Notes: a model not told the origin generated them from the sequence alone. DNA of 64,000 nucleotides from Oegoconia quadripuncta (GCA_949316235.1 OX438750.1:16866865-16930864), one strand, 5' to 3'. Shown: positions 45,401 through 56,975, counted from the stretch's first letter. Program-made: numbers and translations.

Positions 45401-48400
45401 AGTTGAATAGTGAACCATTGGAATTTGTTGAGAACACTGTTTTTCTTGGCATCACTTTGGACTCCACACTACAGTGGGGGTCGCATATTGAGACACTTGC
45501 GAGCAGGCTCAGTTCAGCTGCTTATGCTGTTCGTAAGATTAGACAACTTACTGACATTAAAACAGCGAGGCTCGTTTATTTTAGCTGCTTTCATAGCATT
45601 ATGTCTTATGGTATACTACTGTGGGGTAGAGGTGGAGATATTCAAACAATATTTGTTCTACAAAAAAGAGCAATCAGAGCAATATATAAATTACGCTGCC
45701 GTGATTCTCTAAGAGATCTGTTTAAAGAAATAAGTATTTTAACTGTTGCATCCCAGTATATATATGACAGTATAATGTATGTACGCAAAAATATATGCCT
45801 ATTTCGCAAACATTCTGATAATCATAATTTGAATACTAGAAACAAAAATAAAATTGAAATTCCACAATTTAGACTTAGCAAGGTTAGCACATCCTTTGTG
45901 GGACACAGCATACGCTTTTACAATAAAATACCAGAACATGTATTGAGTTTAACAGAGCAGAAATTTAAACGCCACATTAAAGAAACTCTGTGTAAGAAGG
46001 GTTATTACAGGATAGATGATTATTTAGGCGATAAGGAGGTCTGGTGTTAGCTGGTTGTTATGTTAATTGCTATTGTTTTGTAATATGTAATATAAGATGT
46101 AGTATTGTTGTAAGGATGGAGACTAGTTGAAAAGATGTGTTGTTGCGGAGTTTCTTGTCGCTTCTTCTCCCTAACCATAACACCTTGTGAAGCGATGTAG
46201 TTAAAAAAAGAAAAATAGCATGTTGACTTTCAATAAGTGATATTTTTGTATCCTACATTGAATAAAATATTTTTGATTTTGATTTTGATTTTGATAATGA
46301 AAAATATACCAAAATAATTTGACGGGATTTAATGAACATTTTCACCAAACATTAACGTTACGAGCGAGTTGGCTAATCACAAAATCGTGCTTGCAAGGAG
46401 AGTGGTCCAATCGGACAACCTACGTTTAGCGAATTTAAGTAATGTGCACTAAATTAGCCGGATAATCGCCTGCCGACACAACGATTAGCTGTTGTTACAT
46501 CTACAATGGTACGTGTAACGTGAAGATTGCCCCTATGGCCGTATGGTGGCAGAGAATAGAGCCCGTATTATACGCAGAAAAGTTTTTTACTAAAAATTAA
46601 ACTACCTATGCCAATACCTTCTATTTAACTTACCTAATTATGCCCTACTAGCTGTTTCTCGCGACTTCGTTCGCGTGGACCATTCCATCAAAATCGGTTC
46701 AGCAAAAAAAAAATAGCCTATATGTTAATCCAGGTCCTAATCTACCTATCAACAAATTTCATCCAAATCCGCCCACCCGTTTAGGCGTGTAGAGTTAACA
46801 AACATCCATATTTACATACACACACACAAACTTTCGCATTTATAATATTATTAGGTGGGATTTTTTCATTAGATACGGTAAAAAAAGTCATCCGGTAAAT
46901 GTCGTTAAAGGTGACTGAGGGGTAGTGAACATAATGTAATCATATAGAGACATGAGATGGGCAGCAGAGGCATAAAGTTGCTGTCCCACCTCAACGGGGC
47001 GTGGCGATTTGGGCGATAGTCCTCACGCGTAATAGACTTAGTTATGACGAATCTGTGGGGGGGGGGGGGGGGGGGGGGGGTGATGGAAAGGAAAAACAGT
47101 TCGATTCCCAGAGGAAGCAAATAGAAAATCTTAGAATGCAGTATTACTAACTTTAAAAATAAAATAAAGTGTCCTGTCTGCAAAATATACTATCTACAAT
47201 AGTCGTTTAATTGGAACACAAAAATACGTACCGGTAGTCATTGTGGAGTATAGTATGGACTATGTTAGGAATGCAGCTGTGAGCAGCAATCGCCAAGTGA
47301 GGATATATCGCGCGAATACTGAAGCCACCACGCGACGGGATTTCAACCGCATTTACCTATAAATATAACTCAGTATATGTATAGGTACAATATTATGTAT
47401 CCAACGCTCATATACTTAACTAATTGACGGAAGTATTCAAGATCAATCCTAAGAAAAAAGAGAACGCAGTCAAGAGAGTCAACTCAAGAGAAAAAAAGCT
47501 TAATTTAACAGTTTTTAAAACAAGGGATGTCAGATAGTATATACAACAATTAGCATAGATTATGAATTGACGACCCTGTTTGGTGTAGTGGCAGTAGTGG
47601 TTAGCAACTCTGACCACTATACCAAAAGGTACCATAGTTGCTTACTGTGGAACTAGATGGCGCTGTGTTTATGTCTAAAGATATTTATTTATATTTATGA
47701 ATATATCGTCAAATTAACAATTCGTCCAAGCTGGACAAACTAGGCTTAGTTTGAATATACTCGTAATCATGAAGATTCAAAAACCTCTGGAGTAGTCAGT
47801 TGTGGTTAAAGTCTCATATAAGAGGAATATTAGGTATTATTTTACCTCAAGGATGCCGCAGACACGCTGCACTAGTTCCTTAACGAACCTGCTACCAAGT
47901 CCGCAATGGTCCACGAGGTAGTCTGCTATGTTGACCTGATCGGCGGCCCATGTGGGTCTTCTTCGGCGTGCCTCAGTATGAGTCTCCATGGGCTCAAGCT
48001 CACGCTGCCAACGGCCCGGGTCCTTTTCTTTTGCCAGCAATAGTCTGTGGAATACGTAATAGAGAAGACTTTTGAGATGTTTAACAACTGCAACTGTCCG
48101 TTTTAACAAGCTTAACGCGTTCGAATTTCAATCTATACTTTTTTTTATGCACAATGGGTTACCATTTGACCTCAATCACAATTGATGTTAAGTGAAGATA
48201 AAGCCGAATGTGGAAGCGCACTGACCCGGAAACCCCATTACCTATATTTGGGGAACTGGCTATCTTATCTCTGACAACCGGAACATAATAATGCTTTTAA
48301 CATTGCTGTTTACCGCAGATTTAATAAGATGATGGTGGAAGCTAGCCAGGCGGACATTTAAAATGCCCTACCACCGACCAAACCGAGTACTAAACATGTA

Positions 48401-51400
48401 GCCCGCTGGGGATCAAACGCGTCACCTCCGAATCGTAAACTCTATGTTGTTTACATTGAGCCACGGCGGCGGACAATGAAACCAGCCAATGTATTCTAAA
48501 TATTTGTCCTACAGAATGTGGGACATACATATCAAGAGCCTATAGCAGTCCACGGTTGGACAAGGCTTTCCCATGGAGCAATTTTCATCGTATTCCATGG
48601 AAGGATTTATACTACCCGCCACGCTCAGCGGGCGAGTTGCTGATAGCTGTTTAGTCGCCTATTTTAGGACACCCACGGGAAGAGAAGTTTGGTCCTATTC
48701 TAATCTGCTGGGAACTACACGGCAAATACATAGGTACTCCTAAATAATACCAGAGGGCCGATCGCGCTAAGTTTGTACGATAATACCAAAGCTAAACCAT
48801 AACCAAAAACGTTACTTTAAACCCATTTCGTATCGCGCTAATCATTTGAACGGAAATTAAACTTTTTTTTTTAATACTCGTGGTTAGCTCTAAACATTTT
48901 GGGTTTGGTTTTACTTTTGATAGCGTCAACGATATAATCGTTCATAAAATATTTATGAACGATTGCGCTATTGCGCGATACCATTTTTTGATGTAAAAAA
49001 AGGTATCGCTAAACTAAAGCTAAACCAAAACGTTCCGTTTGAACGGTAAAACCGTTGTAAAATAACGCGATTGGTCCTCGATGTATCTAATTATTTTTTA
49101 TTATTTATTTTCAAAAAATAATTACAAGTAACAGTCTAATTACGAAAGTACTTAAAAATTCTAATGCTTGGACTCTGATCCTCAAACTAGGTCAAACCTG
49201 TATCTTGAGAATCAGTTCCTTCCTATGCACATGGGTGGCAGTAGTACTACTACTGTAATACTCGTATAATACAGATACAACATTATATCCATGTTTCACG
49301 AAAATCGATTCAGCCGTTTGAAAAAATATTTATCTTTTAATATAGTTGGTTTGTATTCATGATATTATTATGTTTTGAGATATTTTCTAAATTTTCAATT
49401 AAAGGTTTTATCTAGCGATCTTCGCATCTTTTTATCAAACGTAGGTAATTTAGATCAAAGAAGAATTAAAGTTTTTATCCGACTGCCCAAGGAAGGAGGG
49501 TAATGTTTTCGAGTGTATGTATGTATGTCAGTTCCTTTGGCGCATCCTGTAGCCTAAACGGCTTGATCGATTTGGAAGTCCATGGTGTCGTTAGATTCGT
49601 CGTGGTACCCGGAGCGTCATAGGATACATTTTATGATACAAAATCCAACACGGCGTCCGCAAAATACACAATAATAATATGCTGTCGGGTTTTTTGGTTT
49701 TTAAATACATAGGCCCGTATTAATAAACCAATCTCAATTCAAGTCTTGAGGCTGTATCAACAGAGACGTCTTAAGCAGTTGACGCTATCTCAAGCTCCGT
49801 GCTAATTTATAAACCAATCTTGAGGTCTACTCAGCTGAGACCACTTCTCAAGTATTCGCCTCAGCGAGATCTTCCTCCTCCTCATGAATGATGATCTTGA
49901 GTTTCGTTTATTAATACGCGCACCTCTCAAGTGAGTACTGCTTTAGTAAGCACGTGCGTTTCAGGTCTCAAGTAAGGTTTATTAATCAACACGTTTACTT
50001 GAGACCAGTCACAAGACTGTTCTCAATCTTGAGAATGGTTTATTAATACGGGCCTAAAATACCTAGTTAGTTATTTCTAAACTGTCTCAAACGACATCAA
50101 AGCCGACAGAATATTATATGACTAATGACCGAATTTTAATCGCCACCCAACAGATGGGGCTTACGTGGTGGCTACTCTTACCTTAGTGGAGTAATACAGT
50201 CAAGTTGCGGTGAGCTGGCGCTCCAGTCGTCGATGGGCTGGAAACGCACCCTGGCGGCGGAGAAGGCGGCGCACTCGGGCGCGTGGTGTGGAGCAGTCTC
50301 GCACTCCGCCCCGCAGATCGGCCATCCGCATCGAGAGCACACGGTGTTCGACACGGGACAGTAGCAGCCGAGACACAAAGGAGGAGTGTCTATGAGAACA
50401 GTTACGGTCTTAGTACACAAAATTCAGAACACGCAAAATAATCACTTTCTCAATTAATGTCCAAAGTAAACAAAACCCTTGATATTAATAAACAAACGCG
50501 AAGAATATGGATGTTATATGAATTTATTCTTCATTGCAATATAATCTACTAGCTTTCTGAACTACTCACTTTATCGGGATAAAAAAGGATCGAGGTGACC
50601 ATAAGAATAAGAATCGTTTATTTGACCCATTTAGCGACAACTAACTTCACATAATATATAGCTTTTTATAGAAGGATAGAGTAGGTAAGTACCCATCAGT
50701 AATAAATTTAATAAAATTTTAACAATTCTGTAGTTTGTTCTAAGTATAGTATAGGTATTTAGTTACAAAATCTACAATATTAAATTAAAGTTACCACTGT
50801 GAACTGCGTTGTAGAAGATGTTAACAATTTTCTAATAAATTAATCAATGGTTACATTATATTAAAAAATAATAGTTTATTGAGTCTTGATGTTTAGTTGT
50901 GGGATGTCTGGAAGGGATCGCTTTTAGTGATAAGACCGCCTAATTGTGTTCTTTTGTTATCATCAAAAATTATTGTAAATTATTTTGCGCAATAAAGAGT
51001 ATTTGTATTGTATTGTATGTTTGCCCGCAGTGAAATCTTTCATAGATACAGGGTGGCCGGAAGATTGACGTCACCCGTCATTGAAGCCACCCCGTATAAA
51101 GAAGTTATTGATCGATTTTTTTTGAAAATGTTAGGTACAAGAGTTCTAAGTAAATATATCTTATCGCCTCGGAGAATACTCCGAGGCCATGAAATTCACA
51201 GTGGTAATTTTAATCATATAATTTATGTTTTATTACTAAATACCTATACCTACTATGTCTAAAGCAAGCTACCGATTTGTTAGAAAACATTTTTACTCTA
51301 TCTATGTGCAAAAAATTAGGGCCTTTAAGATTACAGGAAGTTAAAAGTATATCCTTACTGGACTAGATATTATCGGTCACTTCGGTATGAGAAATCGAAA

Positions 51401-52052
51401 ATTTTAGCCATGGTAATGATGATGATTACTTAGACCCCCTTTCGGCTTAGTACCCCTTTTTCGACTAACATTGTATGTCAAATGACAACTGATATATAAC
51501 AAAATTCGTTTAGGTACCTACAATTCACACATTTTTCATAATACAATAATGCAGCGTTCGTAAGTTTTCTGAAATCGGAAAAATAACAGCTACAGAACAT
51601 CGCAGCCATTATACCCATTGCGCACCCCCTACATATTCGTGTCGTTTATTATTTAGATGAATATTCAAGGTTTGGTTGAATTTAAACTGAAAATCCATAC
51701 TTAGGCCCATATTAATAAACCGTTCTCAAGATTGAGATGGCCTTAAGTTGACGCTTGAGAATCTGTATCAAAAAAAATATTATTGAGACTGAGACGCGAT
51801 CTCGATCTCAAGATCGATTTATTAATACGGCCCGAGTCTCTGATCACTATTTTTAATTGTTCCAAACGTTAAAGGATAATAACTAAGCCATTACTATTAA
51901 GTATTACGAATTTACTTGCCTGCTTTAGGGCCAACAGCAAAAGCCGTATCCATAAATATCAATTCACCACTTTCCAAATTTTTATTCGCAACCAAATAAC
52001 GTCCATATTTATCATTTTCGAGGACATCATAATGACGAGGCTCTCCAGCCAT
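39418..52052 (-). CDS. SET and MYND domain protein (arthropod SmydA-like)
   Basis: Eight exons on the minus strand: 52052-51920, 50389-50182, 48044-47846, 47356-47232, 42624-42398, 41644-41481, 40705-40513, 39650-39418, giving 493 residues in one continuous frame. SMYD proteins are protein lysine methyltransferases or relatives. The MYND zinc finger is at about 50-90 (CLGCYCPV, CSRCGWPICGAEC). The SET core has AHSCIPN near 205-211, and the Cys-rich post-SET CECPRCADC is at 263-271, followed by a helical C-terminal domain. Intron 1 appears to use a GC donor (CAG|GCAAGT). Intron 4 holds a LINE in the opposite orientation. The usual Asn before HSC is Ala, so activity is uncertain. Confidence 0.88.
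39690..40020 (-). mobile_element. tRNA-derived SINE, family 1 (minus strand)
   Basis: A second copy of the 1161-1503 element: T-run at the left, TCACACATGATGTTAAGTG, and the tRNA-like head ending GAGCCACGGAGGCGG. It sits in the last SMYD intron. Confidence 0.8.
40061..40320 (+). mobile_element. tRNA-derived SINE, family 1 (plus strand)
   Basis: Starts AACCGCCTTCGTGGCTCAAT and is inverted relative to the neighbouring copy only 40 bp away, so the pair forms a long imperfect hairpin in the SMYD intron. It is immediately followed (40325-40440) by a half copy of the MITE at 762-897. Confidence 0.75.
40830..41155. mobile_element. Palindromic MITE in a SMYD intron
   Basis: The arms read GCCGAGGCCGTCTGTCACAT on the left and ATGTGACAGACGGCCTCGGC on the right, with the centre near 40990. 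The inner parts share ATTTCGGAAGATTTT / AAAATCTTCCGAAA and GACATTTTGAAAATGTC motifs. Confidence 0.8.
41700..42390. other. SMYD intron 5, no recognisable element
   Basis: Between exons 5 and 6. AT-rich sequence with no repeat I can name and no coding signal. Confidence 0.4.
42878..43171 (+). pseudogene. Frame upstream of LINE ORF2
   Basis: A 97-codon frame starting MNRLQTNMISYN, in the LINE 5' region and in a different frame from the endonuclease. The ORF2 frame is in fact open from about 43175 (LTIFHQNIQCFSGKE precedes the first ATG at 43263), so this may be the end of ORF1. No domain recognised. Confidence 0.4.
43263..44513 (+). pseudogene. LINE ORF2 part 1: AP endonuclease
   Basis: AP endonuclease with CITEHWL, ICVYRPP, VCGDFNVDLL and LRSDHCGQLV, followed by the linker to reverse transcriptase. 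The frame ends at 44513 because of a one-base shift, most likely in the A-run at 44470-44476; the downstream frame picks up immediately. Confidence 0.85.
44581..46050 (+). pseudogene. LINE ORF2 part 2: reverse transcriptase
   Basis: Reverse transcriptase with NNYRPISILPVLSKIFEKLI, QFGFTNGRSTTDA, CDLSKAFDCVDH, MGVPQGSILDP and the catalytic LFADDTSF. The open frame actually begins soon after 44472, before the first ATG. The C-terminal part ends HIKETLCKKGYYRIDDYL. Apart from the single frameshift the protein looks intact, so the copy is fairly young. Confidence 0.9.
46640..46860 (+). repeat. LINE 3'-end remnant
   Basis: Contains CGACTTCGTTCGCGTGGACC, TTTCATCCAAATCCG and ACTTTCGCATTTATAATATTA, the tail family of 17701-17890. 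It includes a short (CA)n stretch. Confidence 0.5.
47057..47080. repeat. 24-bp poly(G) run
   Basis: An uninterrupted G homopolymer in AT-rich intronic DNA. The length is likely unreliable and it can form a G-quadruplex. Confidence 0.95.
47575..47690 (+). mobile_element. SINE family 3, short copy
   Basis: The tRNA-like head TTTGGTGTAGTGGCAG is followed by GCTTACTGTGGAACTAGATG and GGCGCTGTGT, matching 22250-22352 and 55735-55850. It sits in SMYD intron 3. Confidence 0.5.
48139..48472 (-). mobile_element. tRNA-derived SINE, family 1 (minus strand)
   Basis: A fourth copy, with a T-run at the left edge and the degenerate tRNA-like head GAGCCACGGCGGCGG at the right. It lies in SMYD intron 2, about 95 bp upstream of exon 3. 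Confidence 0.8.
48535..48720 (+). repeat. LINE 3'-end type repeat, copy 1
   Basis: Contains AGTCCACGGTTGGACAAGGC, TTTTAGGACACCCACGGGAA and TCTGCTGGGAACTACACGGC. A related copy is at 53850-54060 (AGTCCACTACTGGACATAAA, ATCTATGGGAAGAGAATTG, TCTGCCGGGAACCAT). Similar motifs are, by my recollection, common 3' UTR blocks of lepidopteran LINEs. Confidence 0.5.
48753..49080. mobile_element. MITE in SMYD intron 2
   Basis: The left GAGGGCCGATCGCGCTAA and the right TAACGCGATTGGTCCTCG are inverted. Subterminal AAAGCTAAACCA motifs and a central hairpin (CGTTCATAAA / TTTATGAACG) are present. Confidence 0.65.
49480..49705 (+). repeat. Dispersed repeat bounded by CCGACTGC motifs, copy 1
   Basis: From CCGACTGCCCAAGGAAGGAG to GCTGTCGGGTTTTTTGG, with GTAGCCTAAACGGCTTGATC inside. 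An inverted copy is at 59205-59435 in VDAC intron 1 and a fragment near 55615-55680. Non-coding. Confidence 0.65.
49710..50057. mobile_element. MITE family CGTATTAATAAA, long copy
   Basis: Ends TAGGCCCGTATTAATAAACC and GGTTTATTAATACGGGCCTA are perfect inverted repeats. The interior has several CTTGAG/CTCAAG motifs. It sits just before SMYD exon 2 (in transcript terms, in intron 2). Confidence 0.85.
50450..51700. other. SMYD intron 1, no recognisable gene
   Basis: AT-rich intronic sequence. The open frame at 51008-51262 shows no domain and no coding context. Nothing else recognised. Confidence 0.4.
51702..51834. mobile_element. MITE family CGTATTAATAAA, short copy
   Basis: Bounded by TAGGCCCATATTAATAAACC and TTTATTAATACGGCCC; internal TTGACGCTTGAGAATCTGTA is shared with 37399-37530. 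Confidence 0.75.
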
Positions 52053-55000
52053 ATCAATATTAGTTTCAGTGGAAAATACTTAATTAAAATTTCGCCGCTA
52101 ATGAAAACAAATGCTTGTAAATGTTACCGGGTAGTTAGATTGATACTGAAGCTCAACCGTCTAAATAACTTTGGTGGCTATAATAAGCTTCGATCATCCG
52201 AGAATTAGGCCGGTCGTGTTCTAACTAAACGGTAACCAATGTTTTGTAAACTATTGTAAAGACAATTAATTTATTTTTATGTCCAAAAGCAGCTGGCAGA
52301 ATGTCACTGAATAACACAATGCATCCAATAAATTTCCCTAAGCTAAAATTTCTATTTTTTTTAAATTTCGAATTATGCAGATGCCATTTATTTCATCAGT
52401 CTAAAAAAGTCTAGTATTATTATTATTAGTAAAGGTAATTTGTATCTCTCTTTCTCTTGTCGATGGACTACTTCATACAGACCAAGGATGGTTGGTCTGT
52501 GACCTGATGCGATTCGGCATTGCATCACTAAGCGCTGTGAATTCTGCGAAATAAATAAAATAATATAAATCACTCCGGTTGCTCTGAAAGACTATTTCTA
52601 TGCGGTCCCCCCGTTCAGCAATGGACGTCTTATGGGTAGTATGATAATGATTTGATCATTTTCTTTGGGCTACTTAATTTGAATTGGTTCAAAGGTGCAC
52701 GCTCGATGCCTACCTACTGGGTCGATGTGACATGAAGTAAAGTCAAAATTAAATGCAACCACCCAACCACATGGCAAACATAAGATAAATATGCATGACT
52801 GTTCAGTAATCAATCAAAGTATCTACCTAATTCGGAATTTAGGAAATATTTCGTACCTTCCCAAAAACATAGCGATCTTCGATTTACGACTCATAGATGT
52901 CCACACATCCGGGTCATGTCAAGGATATGCTATATACCCACAGTAATCTAAAACAACGCACGCATTTAGATTTCTGTGGATACATAACCAGTCCAGATTT
53001 GGAAACTACGAGTATACCTATATACCTATGCATAATTTTTGTATGGGCTCGTTTACACACATCAATGTCAGTGCTCCTGTCAGGCCACGCAACCTATTCA
53101 AAATGATAACGACACTTTTTCCCGCACCTACACGCAAAATGGGTTCATTTACGTTTCGAAAGATGGAAAACGAATACTACGAATATACTACGAGGCATTC
53201 ATTCGCATTACTACGAAAATAATACGAATGAATGCCTCGTTAGGCATTACCCCATTGGCTTGGAAGACTTTAGTACGAGGTATAAACCTACTCCAGCGAC
53301 TGTACACCATGTTTTGCCACTGATTTATAGGATGCAGGATGAAATATTAACCTGTTGACCGAATGATAACAATAAATGATACATTGGTAACGAAAATTGA
53401 CGCTTTTGATTTAGAATATGTATGACAAAGTTAAGTTCGATCGTACCTACACTGCAAACCGTACATTAACTAATTAGGTACTGTAAGTAGTACTGTAGTG
53501 TAGATGAAACGTCGAAACATGTATTCAATGTTTTCTATGACTCTTTGGAGTACATCGGTTGGAGTAATGCCAACCAGACATATTCTCTGGCGTAAAGAGG
53601 GACCGTTGGAACCGTTTTAGTGTATTTTTAATTAACGCACAACACAGTTGACATGGCATGACATCGGACAGTTGGCGGGATCTCATTGGAAACACTGCAG
53701 AACCGTGAGAATTGGCGTACCTACCTAATACGGAAGAGACTTATACCCAGTGTATGTGGGCAGAGATTGATGATGATGACTGTTGACAATAACGTCTTTC
53801 CACGACCAGGTGTTCTAGCTCTATCGGTTTTTGTACAAGCCTTTGTTTTAAGTCCACTACTGGACATAAAACTCTCCAATCAAGCGATTTGCATTGCTTT
53901 CCATGGGAGAATTTACCCTAATCGCCATGCTATGCAGACGGCTGCCCATCACTGGTTTAAGTCGTTACGCTCACAAAACACGATCCCTTAGTCGTCTTTC
54001 ACGACATCTATGGGAAGAGAATTGATCCTGTTCTATATACTCTGCCGGGAACCATACCGAAATTTATTTGGATTTAGTTCAATTGACACTCCCTAGGACG
54101 CTGTCATGAGCCTAAGAAGGCAGGTCATATTTCTTCTTAAAACTAGGTGAAAATATATTCAATTTTTTTCGGCGAGACAGACATGGCGATAATACTCCGA
54201 CTTGAGCGTCGTTCTGTAATACGGACCTTACAAAATTCACTCAATACATGGTTTATGCTCAGCCCACAGTATAGTGTTAAATAGGTCCTTGCGGTAATAG
54301 TGGAGTTTGTTAAACTAAAAGTGTTTTCTACTTGTTCGTAGAAAATAAACTCCACTGCTGCCGTCCACCTTCCAGCATCTTTCAGCCTGTTTATGATTGT
54401 TAATATTTTGTAAACGAAGCCTATTAGATTCATATAATTTAAAATTCCATTCAATCTAGTCGCATTTTCTTGACAAATAATTTTCGTAAATATTTCCTAT
54501 TTCTTATTATTTAATGATTTTTTCCTAATTATGTCAATTTTTGAGTATATATTCGATTTGGAATGTACTAGGAATATTGTTATTGATTTGTGGCGATATT
54601 ATTTCAAATTACCTACAGTGAGTGCAGCGATTAGAAAGGAAAGAGTACCATGTATTCAATCGGTAAGGTCTTTTAATGATTTAACTGTTCCTGTAATAAA
54701 TAGGTTAACAACTCTGTTATGCGTTCCTACTTCATAAATTCTTCTAATAAATATTACTACTATACCCACAAGTATAAATATATACTAATTTTAGGATTAC
54801 TCTTGCTTGCTCGTCGGTTTTCCTTAATTAGTCGCCTGACAGTAGCCACATTTTTTTTGAATCTGAACATACGATAAAATTCAAGGTACCAACGCCTCAT
54901 GGTGGTCAGATGAGGCGCTTCCATCTCAACACATTCAATTCAATCTTGCGGAGAATGGTGTTAGAGAGCTTTTAAAATCATAAAATATCATCGCTATGAA

Positions 55001-55413
55001 ATCTATAAATTAAAAATTTAGGTAACTCCTTAGGAAACTCCTTAGGAAACAAATGATGATAAATACTAAATATCGTCTAAACGGTATGACCGACTTTCAT
55101 CAAAGGCTAAGATCCTGTCTCGATGTTTAATCTTTAATATAAAAAACCTCGCTTAAATCAGACCAAGCGTTACTGAGATAAGTCCGGACAACTTTACACA
55201 CACTCGCAACGCGGTAAAACACATAATACCCGTCGTTTTTGGTCGGGGATTAATCAATTTAAAAAGTAGCCTAAGTCCTTCTCCAAATTACTACCTACTT
55301 GCTTCATTTCAATACGATCGGTACAGAGGTTTAGTTGTGAAAAGGGTAAATAGACAGCATTTATTTTCCCATTTATTTAGTGTGGATCCCGGAATAACAA
55401 ATTATGTAATTAG
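52053..55413. other. Sparse intergenic region
   Basis: 5' flank of SMYD, then mostly unassigned AT-rich DNA. It contains a small inverted repeat around 53190-53240 (ACGAGGCATTCATTCG / CGAATGAATGCCTCGT) and a LINE 3'-end type repeat at 53850-54060. The open frames 53686-53991 and 54531-54737 show no domain I recognise. Confidence 0.4.
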
Positions 55414-55554
55414 GACGGCTCATACGGCGAGAAGGTGATCTGCAAGAACGAACAGGGAGAGCGGGTAAGGTGCTCCGATGATGGGGAAGATGATGACGAC
55501 GTCTCCGACGATCACTTCAGTTTGTTGGGTCGACGCGGTTATGGTGGCAGCAGT
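55414..55554 (+). CDS. Orphan coding exon candidate
   Basis: A 141-bp stretch between TGTAATTAG| and |GTAAGT, both good splice signals, is open in phase 0 for 47 residues. Composition is clearly coding-like (YGEKVICKNEQGERVRC, then an Asp-rich run DDGEDDDDVSDDHFSLLG, then GRRGYGGSS), and GC content rises sharply. I cannot identify the gene. Partner exons must lie outside the window, or are too short or divergent for me to see. Confidence 0.55.
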
Positions 55555-55734
55555 GTAAGTATTTATAGCAATACCTAGATATCTATTGCTACCTCAAATT
55601 ATAACTGCGCCTATTTTTCCCCGACTACAGAGGAAGGGTTATGATTTTAACACTCTATGTATGTATGTGGTGTCGTTGAATGCGTTATAATGGCACGAGT
55701 GTCATAGCCTATAAAAAATACGATATGTTACCCA

Positions 55735-55850
55735 TCTACACCATGTGTAGTTCATAAACCATCTGGTATCCATAACACAAGCCTAGATGCTTACTGTGGA
55801 CCTAGATGGCGCTGTGTGCATGTGTAAAGATATATATAAAAAAAATACTC
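55735..55850 (+). mobile_element. SINE family 3 tail fragment
   Basis: Carries ACCATCTGGTATCCATAA, GCTTACTGTGGACCTAGATG and GGCGCTGTGT, then an A/T-rich end. Confidence 0.45.
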
Positions 55851-55859
55851 AGATATAAT

Positions 55860-56774
55860 TTTAATTGTTAATTTTGTTTTGTTGATTCGAAATGTAAAAA
55901 TTCTGCACGGTGTGGATATTTCTGAACTATTGGTCCGATTTTAACAAAAGATGTGTCATGGGATTCGTCGTGATCCATAGAGTAATTATCCCAGGCCCTA
56001 AGTATAACGACTTCAAAGGTAAAAGAAAAAGAGTTACATTCTGAATAATAAAGACTAGTTTGCCTCACTGCTCGCTAGATGGTGTGGTAGGTATCCATTT
56101 TACATTAGAAATAAATTAATCACAAGTGTGTGATACCATCTAGCTTAGAATAGCAACAAAATATAGATAATATAGTTTGTCGCCATCACTTGGTATGTGT
56201 CGCCGTTAGATGGGGTGGTAGGTATATAAAATCGCGCTATCACAGATTACTTCCAATTCCAATTTAGTATTAGTACCTTTAGTACTATTAATTATTCTGT
56301 ATTATTGCGCTATGCAGTCGTCTGTCGCCGCCGTAGACAGATACTATTCTCTGTCTACGTTCGCCTCTGCCCTCTAAATGGCGTCGTATGGTTTTTATAC
56401 ATCGTGCTATAGACTCACAAAATATAGCTGATTTAAAATTAATACTCTTTGTTTGAACTGTTAGCAAAATATTGTGCCACTAAAAAGTTCTAAATAAAAT
56501 AAAAGTTTAAAAAAGTAAAACCCGACCACAAAAAAGAATAATAAAAAATGAAACGTGAGAACTGCAAAAACGCTTATCTTTAAATCTGTCATTAGACGAG
56601 CGTATCTGCCTAACTCAGAAACATAAGGTCCTTATTCTATTTTTCAATTATATATACCTATATAAATTGATTTTCCGTTGGTTGGATGTCAAAAGCGATA
56701 CAATAAAGACGCTAAATTATAAAGACGGACAAGAAAGGCTTTTACGGCAGATACCGGCGTACCTACTCCACATT
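55860..56774. other. Non-coding spacer
   Basis: AT-rich sequence with a few ATGGTGTGGTAGGTAT / GATGGGGTGGTAGGTATA direct-repeat motifs (near 56078 and 56211). No gene seen. Confidence 0.35.
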
Positions 56775-56975
56775 TGACGATCGACTGGGGTAGTGGACAG
56801 TGCCCTGTCAGCGAAGCCAACGGGGTTAGGATCCCGTGAGAGTTAATGTTTGTGTGATAAATACGAACATTTATTCACGAATCCTAATAGATGTTGTCCA
56901 TAGTACAAACTTTGCTTTTGGGACTAAATGATTGGTGTAAGAATCCGAATATACAAAAAAAAAATATTTTTATTA
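56775..56975 (+). mobile_element. tRNA-derived SINE, family 2 (plus strand)
   Basis: A-box-like GGGGTAGTGGACAGTGCCC and B-box-like GGGTTAGGATCCCGTGAG, then a body ending ATTGGTGTAAGAATCCGAAT and an A-run. It is inverted relative to 38955-39165. Confidence 0.7.

Larger units (their letters stand above)
42800..46305 (+). mobile_element. CR1/Jockey-group LINE in SMYD intron 4, antisense
   Basis: A non-LTR element on the strand opposite to SMYD. It has a short upstream frame (42878-43171), endonuclease and reverse transcriptase, a 3' UTR to ~46260, and a terminal (TTTTGA)n run (46268-46298) typical of elements ending in short tandem repeats. The left edge is approximate. Confidence 0.8.

Noticed and set aside
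50210..50395. Arg-rich plus-strand frame
   Set aside because: Antisense of the SMYD MYND exon; the Arg richness comes from the GC-rich Cys codons on the other strand.
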